Positions 58,079-64,000 of a stretch of DNA of 64,000 nucleotides are shown one piece after another; position 1 is the first letter of the stretch, and each line of letters opens with the position of its first letter. Both the position numbers and the translations under genes were made by a program. Below the pieces are notes generated by a model, which worked only from the letters and a program-made list of their open reading frames with translations, had not been told where the DNA came from and ran no database searches. Origin of the DNA: Allosphingosinicella sp. (lineage in GTDB: Bacteria; Pseudomonadota; Alphaproteobacteria; Sphingomonadales; Sphingomonadaceae); the NCBI GenBank assembly GCA_030447665.1, contig JAUJOJ010000001.1, forward strand, positions 224,466 through 288,465, given 5' to 3'.

Positions 58079-59719
58079 TTACGCGCTCCGTTCTTCGTTC
58101 GTGCTGTAGTGGATGAGCTCGGCGCCCGGAAAAGCATCGAACGCGGCCCTCACCGTTGGAGTTTCAAGCACCGCCTGGCGAAGCGTCTCCGCCTCCATCT
58201 TCTCCTGCTCCAGAAGCGTCGGCTCGGCCGGCTCGTCCGAGGCACGGACGCTCCACACCTCCCCGCTAAGCGCTTTTAGCGCGGCCGAGATGTCGCGGAC
58301 CAGGTCGCCGGAAAGCGGCTTTGAGGGCCGGATCACCAGTTCCGGCGGCGCATAGCGGACGAGCCCGGCAAAATCGTGCAGCTGCTGGGCAAGGTGCGGC
58401 TTGCCGTTGGTCGCGAGCAGATCGACGAGCGCGGCAAAGCTCGGCGGCGCCTTCAGCACCGAACCCTGCACAGGGGCCGCGGCCGCCTGCGGAGCGGCCG
58501 CGGCGACAGCCTCGCCGCTCATCAGCTTTTCTATGAGCGCACCGGGATCGGGCAGCTCGGAGGCGTGGATCACCCGCAGCAGCGCCATTTCGGCCGCCTC
58601 CAGCGGCATCGCGGCCGTGTTCACTTCGGACAGGCCCTTGAGAAGGAGCTGCCAGATCCGGTGGATGGTGGCATAGCCGAGGCGGCTCGCCCAGTCGGCA
58701 TAGGCCTCCCGCTCCTCGACCGACTGGGCGGGGTCCTGGACGCCGCCGACTTTCGCCCGGGTGATGCCGTGGACGCTCTCGAGAAGCCCGCGGATCAGCG
58801 CCGAAGGCTCGACCCCGAGATCATATTGCTCCCGCACCTGAGCGAGTGCGCCCTGCGCGTCTCCGCCAAGGAGCAGGCCGAGCAGCCGCCGGGTGGCGCC
58901 CCGATCGGACAGGCCCAGCATCGCCCGGACCTGGTCGGCGGTCACGCCCCCGGCGCCGTGAGCGATCGCCTGGTCGAGGATCGAAAGCCCGTCGCGTGCC
59001 GACCCTTCGGCGGCGCGCGCGATCAGCGCCAGCGCCTCGGGCTCCACCTCCACGCCCTCCTTCTCGCACACATGCGCAAAATGTCGGCCAAGCTGCTCGG
59101 CCGAGATGCGGCGGAGGTCGAAACGCTGGCAGCGGGACAGCACCGTGACCGGCACCTTGTTGACCTCGGTGGTGGCGAACAGGAATTTCACATGCGCCGG
59201 CGGCTCTTCGAGCGTCTTCAGGAGCGCGTTGAAGGCGTGCTTCGAGAGCATGTGGACTTCGTCGATGATGTAGACCTTGTAGCGCGCCGACACGGCCGCA
59301 TAGCGCACCGCCTCGATGATCTCGCGCACGTCGTCGACGCCGGTGTGGGAGGCCGCGTCCATCTCGACCACGTCGATGTGGCGCCCTTCCGCGATGGCGA
59401 CGCAGGGCTCGCAGACGTTGCAGGGCGAGATGGTGGGGCCGCCCTGCCCATCCGGGCCGATGCAGTTCAGCGCCTTGGCGATGAGGCGTGCGGTCGAGGT
59501 CTTGCCGACGCCGCGAACGCCGGTGAGGAGGAATGCGTGGGCGAGCCGGTCGCGCTTGATCGCGTTGCCGAGCGTCTGAACCATCGCATCCTGGCCGATC
59601 AGCTCGTCGAAGCGCTGCGGCCGGTATTTGCGGGCGAGCACGCGATAGGGCTGCGCGCGCGCCGGCTGCGGCGGCTCGTCGAGGCCCAGGCCGAAGGAGT
59701 CGGGAGATTCGGAAGCCAT
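58079..59719 (-). CDS. dnaX: DNA polymerase III subunit gamma/tau
   Basis: DnaX is the clamp-loader ATPase. The 546-residue protein has YRVLARKYRPQRFDELIGQD, Walker A LLTGVRGVGKTSTARLIA (about 66-76), zinc cysteines in SPCNVCEPC, Walker B YIIDEVHMLSKHAFNALLKT, and the Arg finger in VPVTVLSRCQRFDLRRI. A tau-like C-terminal part of about 180 residues is present; no slippery programmed-frameshift site was found by eye. ybaB follows. Confidence 0.95.
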   Translation of the reverse strand: MASESPDSFGLGLDEPPQPARAQPYRVLARKYRPQRFDELIGQDAMVQTLGNAIKRDRLAHAFLLTGVRGVGKTSTARLIAKALNCIGPDGQGGPTISPCNVCEPCVAIAEGRHIDVVEMDAASHTGVDDVREIIEAVRYAAVSARYKVYIIDEVHMLSKHAFNALLKTLEEPPAHVKFLFATTEVNKVPVTVLSRCQRFDLRRISAEQLGRHFAHVCEKEGVEVEPEALALIARAAEGSARDGLSILDQAIAHGAGGVTADQVRAMLGLSDRGATRRLLGLLLGGDAQGALAQVREQYDLGVEPSALIRGLLESVHGITRAKVGGVQDPAQSVEEREAYADWASRLGYATIHRIWQLLLKGLSEVNTAAMPLEAAEMALLRVIHASELPDPGALIEKLMSGEAVAAAAPQAAAAPVQGSVLKAPPSFAALVDLLATNGKPHLAQQLHDFAGLVRYAPPELVIRPSKPLSGDLVRDISAALKALSGEVWSVRASDEPAEPTLLEQEKMEAETLRQAVLETPTVRAAFDAFPGAELIHYSTNEERSA

Positions 59720-59728
59720 GGGATCGGT

Positions 59729-59808
59729 CTAGGGCCTGATCGCTTGAGGTGGAAGCGCTACGCGCTTCGGCCGAAGGCGTGAATCAGGCCCTTCTCAGAT
59801 GGTCTGAG
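59729..59808. repeat. Dispersed palindromic repeat (copy C, truncated)
   Basis: It begins CTAGGGCCTGATCG and matches the left half of copies A and B (GAGGTGGAAGCGCTACGCGC, GGCGTGAATCAGGCCC), then diverges. It lies between dnaX and the 4.5S RNA gene, in the dnaX promoter region. Confidence 0.7.
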
Positions 59809-59896
59809 GTTCGGGCCGGAGCTGTCGAAGGCCGAGCGGATGCGCCGCCTGCGCGTCTCGGCGATAGCTCGGCTATCATCGTGCGCGCTGCGCGGT

Positions 59897-59987
59897 GGGA
59901 GCCGGGACGACCCGGAGCTTGAACTCGTTACGGCTGCTTCCTTCCGGACCTGACCGGGTTGGCGAGAGCGCCGTCCGCCCGACTCCC
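59897..59987 (-). ncRNA. ffs: 4.5S signal recognition particle RNA
   Basis: On the minus strand the 91-nt sequence has the conserved SRP tip GGTCAGGTCCGGAAGGAAGC followed by AGCCGTAACG. The outer arms GGGAGTCGGG and CCCGGCTCCC close the long hairpin. It is placed upstream of dnaX, a common location. Its protein partner Ffh is at 26556. Confidence 0.95.
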
Positions 59988-60045
59988 GCAGCGCATATGG
60001 AGGGTTGCGTCCGATCGCGCAAGCCGAGGGTTCAGGCGGCCGACG

Positions 60046-60915
60046 TCAGGCAAACGCCTCCGCCACCAGGCGCGCGACGGCCGCGTGAGCGGCGTTCCTG
60101 GCGCTGTTCTCCGCCGCGCGGGCGTCGATATAGCTGGAGACGAGGATCGGCGCCCTTCCCGGAGGCGCGGCGAAAGCGATGTCGTTATTGGCGCCGTTCG
60201 CCGTGCCGGTCTTGTCGCCGGCCCTCCACCCGGCGGGGAACCCGGCGCGCAGCCGATCGCGCCCGGTGTTGGCGCCTTCCATCCAGCCGGCAAGCCGCGC
60301 GCGGAGGAAGGCGGGCGAGGACGTCGCCGAGCAGCAGGCTGCGCATCAGCCCCAGCATCGCGGCCGCCGTGGTCGTGTCCCGCGGATCGCCCGGAATGTT
60401 CGTGTTGAGCTCCGTCTCCATGCGATCGAGCCGCGTCACCTTGTCCCCGCAGCGCCGGGCGAAGGCGGTGAAACCGGCCGGCCCGCCAATCTCCCGCAGC
60501 AGGATGTTGGCGGCGGCGTTGTCGCTCACCTCCACGATGGCCGCGCAAAGCTCCTCGACGCGCATGCGGCCACGCTGAAGGTTCACGGCACTACGGGAGC
60601 ATGGTCGACGAGATCAGCGCGGCTGATCGGAAAGCTGTCGCCGAGCGAGCGATCGCCGGCATCGACGCGGGCGAGTATCGCCCCGGCAAGAGCTGCCTTG
60701 AAGGTGGAGCACATCGCGTAGCGGCTGCCCGCGTCGAACTCGAGCCGCCGGCCGCTGGCAGTGTCGAGCGCGGCCACGCCCAGCCTCGCGCCTGCGCCCA
60801 ATTCCGCCCGTATCTCTTCGAACCTGCCGCGGATGCGCGGCGCTGCGGCGATGGGAGCCATGCAGCCGGCGAGGGCGGCAGTCCCGGTGAAGAGCAAGGT
60901 GCGGCGGTCGATCAT
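60046..60915 (-). CDS. Class A beta-lactamase (two or three frameshifts)
   Basis: Three frames together give one enzyme. The first, from 60915, has a signal ([20 protein letters not shown], lipobox-like or Tat-like) and the active site [14 protein letters not shown] (SxxK). The second, after a missing base near 60593, has SDN in [18 protein letters not shown] and the Glu motif [17 protein letters not shown]. The third, after a shift near 60316, has KTG in [16 protein letters not shown]. All four class A motifs are thus present, and the repaired length is about 290 residues. Substrate range cannot be inferred. As written the gene is broken, but the pattern resembles the other indels here. It overlaps the ferredoxin gene end. 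Confidence 0.87.
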
Positions 60916-61247
60916 CTCCCCTGCATGTTACGCGAGGCGCCGGGCATCCGCACCGTCAGATATTCTAAGCTTTCACTCAAGAAAATCTGACAGGCCAGCC
61001 GCGACGTGCGCGTGACGTGCGCGGCGAGATCGAGCAGGTCCTCCTCCTCCTCGCTTGCCGGCGGGAGCTTGGCAAAATCCGCAGCGTCGACGATCACGTG
61101 GCAGGTCGAGCAGGCCATCTGGCCCTCGCACGTGCCTTCGAGCGGCTGGCCGGCGGCCTGGGCGACGTCGAGCAGGCGCTCGCCGGCGGGGGCATCGACG
61201 TCTCGGATCGCTGCCCCATCGGCGGAGATGAAACGGATGCGGGTCAT
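60912..61247 (-). CDS. 2Fe-2S ferredoxin (adrenodoxin type)
   Basis: The 111-residue ferredoxin has the cluster cysteines in EGTCEGQMACSTCHVIV (40, 46, 49) and the fourth in SRLACQIFLSE (about 86). The spacing C-x5-C-x2-C is that of the ISC/adrenodoxin type, used in cluster assembly or by cytochrome P450 chains. It overlaps the desulfurase gene upstream by 4 bases, which supports a cluster-assembly role. Confidence 0.93.
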   Translation of the reverse strand: MTRIRFISADGAAIRDVDAPAGERLLDVAQAAGQPLEGTCEGQMACSTCHVIVDAADFAKLPPASEEEEDLLDLAAHVTRTSRLACQIFLSESLEYLTVRMPGASRNMQGR

Positions 61248-62362
61248 GCGGCGAAGCTGCGCTGCCGCCCGGCCGCGCCCTCCATCAACGTGAGTGCCTG
61301 CACCAGTTCCTCCGTGCTCGTGTAGCGGCCGAAGCCGAGGCGGAGGCTGGAGCGCGCCTCCCGGTCGCTCAGCCCTAGCGCCGAGAGCACATGGCTCGGG
61401 CGGCCCGAACCGCTCGCGCAGGCGGAGCCTGCCGAAAAGGCGACCTGGCGCACCTCCGAGATCAGCCGAGCGGCGTCGATGCCGTCGCTGCGGACATTGA
61501 GATTGCCGTGATAGCGCCGTTCGGCCGAGCCGTTGAGGCTCCAGCTTTCGCCGAGCATCGACATCGCCGTCCGCCAGAGCGCCTCGACATGCTCATGATC
61601 GGCGGCGCGCCGCCCCGTCATCAGCCGCGCCGCCTCTCCGAAGCCGACGCAGAGCGCCGGCGACAGCGTGCCCGAGCGGATGCCGCCCTCCTGCCCGCCG
61701 CCATGCAGCAGCGGATCGATCTCCACGCCCTCACGCAGCCACAGCGCCCCGATGCCCTTGGGGCCGTGCGCCTTGTGAGCGGAGACGGCGACCATGTCGC
61801 AGGCGTGGAGCGGCAGCGTCACTCGCCCGAAGCCCTGCACCGCGTCGCAGAAGAAGAGCGCGCCGTGCGCACGGGCGATCTCGGCAATTTGCTCGACCGG
61901 CTGGACTACCCCAATTTCGTTGTTGACGAGCATGGCGGCCACTAGCCCGGTGCGATCGTCGATCAGCTCGCGCAGCCGGGCAAGATCCGCGACGCCGTCA
62001 GATCCGACGGGAGCGACGACAATCTCCAAGCCTTGACTGCCGAGCCACTCAACCGTGTCGAGGACGCAGGCATGTTCAGTGGCCAGAGTGACGATCCTGC
62101 GCCTCTCTTTCTCTAACCGCGACGCTGCGCCCTTCAGCGCCCAATTGGCTGCCTCCGTAGCACCTGAGGTGAAGAAGACGCGTCCACCGCCACCCAGAAC
62201 CGACCCGACCTGCTCCCGCGCCACTTCGATCGCCGCCGCCGCTTCCCGGCCGATCCGGTGAGGCGAATGCGGATTGCCAAAAGCGGTCTCGATCCATGGG
62301 CGCATCGCGGCCGCGACTTCGGGCGCAAGCGGTGTCGTCGCCTGATAATCGAGATAGATCAT
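61244..62362 (-). CDS. Cysteine desulfurase (NifS/IscS family), second of a tandem pair
   Basis: This PLP enzyme releases sulfur from cysteine as a persulfide. From ATG 62362 (MIYLDYQATTPLAPEVAAAM) it has 372 residues. Visible features are TSGATEAANWALKGAASRLE (PLP phosphate site), TEHACVLDT, the PLP lysine in VAVSAHKAHGPKGIGAL, and the catalytic loop FSAGSACASGSGRPSHVL. It overlaps both neighbours by 4 bases, so desulfurase-desulfurase-ferredoxin forms one operon. Confidence 0.92.
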   Translation of the reverse strand: MIYLDYQATTPLAPEVAAAMRPWIETAFGNPHSPHRIGREAAAAIEVAREQVGSVLGGGGRVFFTSGATEAANWALKGAASRLEKERRRIVTLATEHACVLDTVEWLGSQGLEIVVAPVGSDGVADLARLRELIDDRTGLVAAMLVNNEIGVVQPVEQIAEIARAHGALFFCDAVQGFGRVTLPLHACDMVAVSAHKAHGPKGIGALWLREGVEIDPLLHGGGQEGGIRSGTLSPALCVGFGEAARLMTGRRAADHEHVEALWRTAMSMLGESWSLNGSAERRYHGNLNVRSDGIDAARLISEVRQVAFSAGSACASGSGRPSHVLSALGLSDREARSSLRLGFGRYTSTEELVQALTLMEGAAGRQRSFAA

Positions 62363-63411
62363 GCGGCGCGGCGCTTCCCCGCCACGACGGTCCAGAGCTC
62401 CGCGAACCGGTCCACCTCGGCCTCGCTGGTGGAGGGGCCGAAGCTGACCCGAACCACCTCCCGGGCTGCAGACTCGTCCCAGCCCATGGCGGCAAGGACA
62501 TGGCTCGCCTTGAGGCTCCCCGACGAACAGGCGCTGCCTGCGGAAACGGCGATGCGGGCAATGTCGAACTGGATCAGCTGGGCGTTGGCGGGAACAGCGG
62601 GCATCCGATAGGCGCCGATCGTGGCAATACGCGGGCCTCCGGCTCCGACCACCTCCCCGCCGGCGCCGACGACGGCTTTTTCCAATCTGCGTCGAAGCTC
62701 GGCAGACTTGGCCACCCAATCTTTCACTGCGTACAGCGCGGCGGCCATGCCCAAGATGCCCGGAAGGTTGTGGGTGCCGGGCCGATAGCCCTGCTCCTGA
62801 CCACCGACCGGCTCGACCAGGTCGAAATCCTTGAGCAGCAGCGCGCCGACGCCGGGCGGACCGCCGAACTTGTGCGCGGAGATGGCGATCAGGTCGGCGT
62901 CGGGCAGCGCGATCTTGCCCGCCGTCTGGGCGCAGTCGGCGACGAGGATGCCGCCCCGCACCCTCAGCTTGTCGACGAGCTCATCGAGCGGCTGCACGAT
63001 CCCGGTCTCGTTGTTGGCATGCTGGATCGCGACCAGCGGCCGCTCTCCGGTAACGGGCCCCAGGTCGGCGGAGCCGTCGGGCCTCACCGGCAGGCGGATC
63101 GCATCGGGTGCGGCCCTGAAGACCGCGTCATGCTCCACCGCCGAGACATATCTCGGCCCCGCCCGTCCGCGCCCGAGCGCAATCGCCAGCGCCTCGCTCG
63201 CGCCCGAGGTGAAGACGATCTTGCCATTCCAACCGAGAGCAGCCGCGATCCGCTCGCGCGCATCCTCCAGCGCCGCCTTCGCCGCCCTCCCTTCCGCGTG
63301 CGGCGAACTGGGATTGTGCCAGCGCTCCAGCGCCTCGATCATCGCCGCGCGCGCCGCGGGAAGCACCGGCGTCGTCGCGGCATGATCCAGATAGATACGG
63401 CCTTGCCCCAA
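62359..63411 (-). CDS. Cysteine desulfurase-like aminotransferase (NifS family), first of a tandem pair
   Basis: A TTG start at 63411 with a GGAGG site eight bases upstream gives 350 residues beginning GQGRIYLDHAATTPVLPAAR; an upstream GTG at 63477 would add an unsupported leader. Blocks are TSGASEALAIALG, VAIQHANNETGIVQPLDELV, the PLP lysine in ISAHKFGGPPGVGALL, and the Cys loop VSAGSACSSGSLKASHVL. It is only moderately similar to its neighbour, so the two are old paralogues with perhaps separate acceptors. Confidence 0.9.
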   Translation of the reverse strand: MGQGRIYLDHAATTPVLPAARAAMIEALERWHNPSSPHAEGRAAKAALEDARERIAAALGWNGKIVFTSGASEALAIALGRGRAGPRYVSAVEHDAVFRAAPDAIRLPVRPDGSADLGPVTGERPLVAIQHANNETGIVQPLDELVDKLRVRGGILVADCAQTAGKIALPDADLIAISAHKFGGPPGVGALLLKDFDLVEPVGGQEQGYRPGTHNLPGILGMAAALYAVKDWVAKSAELRRRLEKAVVGAGGEVVGAGGPRIATIGAYRMPAVPANAQLIQFDIARIAVSAGSACSSGSLKASHVLAAMGWDESAAREVVRVSFGPSTSEAEVDRFAELWTVVAGKRRAA

Positions 63412-63518
63412 GCGGGCACCCTCCAGAATTGCTAAGCGGATGCAGCTGCCTATATAGAAGCCGCGCTCGCTGGGCACAGCCCATGCGAATTTCTCTGTTT
63501 AGCCCAAGCTCAGGTGCA

Positions 63519-64000
63519 ATGCCCGAAGTCATCTTTCCAGGGCCGGAAGGCCGTCTCGAAGGCCGTTTCAGCCCCGGTCCCCGCCCCCGCGCTCCCGTCG
63601 CGTTGATCCTGCATCCGCATCCCCACGGCGGCGGCACGATGAACAATGCGATCGTGCAGGCGCTCTACAAGACGTTCGTGCGGCGCGGCTTCGCGACCCT
63701 GCGCTTCAACTTCCGCGGCGTCGGCAAGAGCCAGGGCATTTTCGACAACGGCATCGGGGAGCTTTCCGACGCAGCCTCGGCGCTCGATTGGGTGCAGCAG
63801 GTTCATCCGGAAGCCGAGGCGACCTGGATCGCAGGCTTCAGCTTCGGCGCCTGGATCGGCATGCAGCTCTTGATGCGCCGGCCGGAGGTGCGCGGCTTCA
63901 TCTCGATCGCGCCGCCCGCCAACATGTACGATTTCAGCTTCCTCGCGCCCTGCCCTTCCTCGGGCATCCTGATCCAGGGCGAGGCGGACGAGGTGGTGAC
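63519..64000 (+). CDS. Alpha/beta hydrolase, 3' end outside window
   Basis: ATG 63519 opens MPEVIFPGPEGRLEGRFSPG. The family blocks are LILHPHPHGGGTMNNAIVQA, RGFATLRFNFRGVGKSQGIF and the nucleophile elbow AGFSFGAWIGMQLL. The frame is open to the last base (EADEVV). This subfamily is often found next to cysteine desulfurase genes in related genomes, as I recall. The gene is divergent from the desulfurase operon, with 107 bases between the starts. Confidence 0.88.
   Translation, partial: MPEVIFPGPEGRLEGRFSPGPRPRAPVALILHPHPHGGGTMNNAIVQALYKTFVRRGFATLRFNFRGVGKSQGIFDNGIGELSDAASALDWVQQVHPEAEATWIAGFSFGAWIGMQLLMRRPEVRGFISIAPPANMYDFSFLAPCPSSGILIQGEADEVV

Noticed and set aside
58079..58700. Programmed frameshift in dnaX giving a gamma form
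   Set aside because: No A-rich or other slippery heptamer with a following stem was seen by eye; one full-length product is assumed.

Overview
The window is high-GC DNA from an alphaproteobacterium, most likely a member of the Sphingomonadales. The grounds are recognised gene order and family content: a divL-tsaE-amgK-murU-addB block, a very large TonB-dependent receptor, dipeptidyl-peptidase-type secreted peptidases, a ChpT phosphotransferase beside a che cluster, and a PspF-controlled psp operon. The assignment was not tested by any search. No phage, plasmid, CRISPR or full insertion-sequence structure is visible. This is chromosomal housekeeping sequence with accessory islets.

Layout. 1-6470: minus-strand operon divL, tsaE, amgK, murU, addB (cell-cycle kinase, tRNA t6A modification, MurNAc recycling, recombination). 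6600-9932: TonB-dependent receptor. 10229-12438: ahcY and yqgE, with a palindromic operator and a CTAG-ended repeat between them. 12517-19015: peroxiredoxin, small membrane protein, YbjN protein, M2 peptidase, hydrolase, GFA protein, a VapC/FitA-type toxin-antitoxin pair, asd. 19209-21413: S9 peptidase. 21506-28042: ffh-rpsP-rimM-trmD-rplS, split by an inserted flavoprotein gene and a serine hydrolase gene. 28229-33287: PilZ protein, small proteins, polysaccharide deacetylase, an unknown protein and a GGDEF-EAL protein. 33461-38896: plus-strand chain dapF-mtaB-ftsY-yciB-ABC ATPase-ABC permease with start/stop overlaps. 38869-39495: sodB.

39952-43996: divergent pspF and a psp operon behind a sigma54-type promoter. 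After pspA, pspB and pspC come four more tiny membrane proteins. PspB, PspC and these extra proteins share a short coiled-coil tail motif to different degrees. This is the most interesting system in the window. 44022-46260: sufE, J-domain protein, rnpB, ampD. 46307-52194: cheR, cheB, cheY, cheW, cheA and chpT (chpT transcribed first). 52359-54269: rluD, rpoH. 54328-56343: tandem AAA ATPase. 56682-59987: mtgA, ybaB, dnaX, 4.5S RNA. 60046-63411: class A beta-lactamase, 2Fe-2S ferredoxin and two cysteine desulfurases. 63519 to the end: partial alpha/beta hydrolase.

A caution governs the whole annotation. At least fourteen genes, including essential ones (ffh, asd, ahcY), are broken by single-base indels, many of them one missing base in a short homopolymer. 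These look like consensus errors, not pseudogenes. I list such genes over their full reconstructed span and give the approximate shift points.
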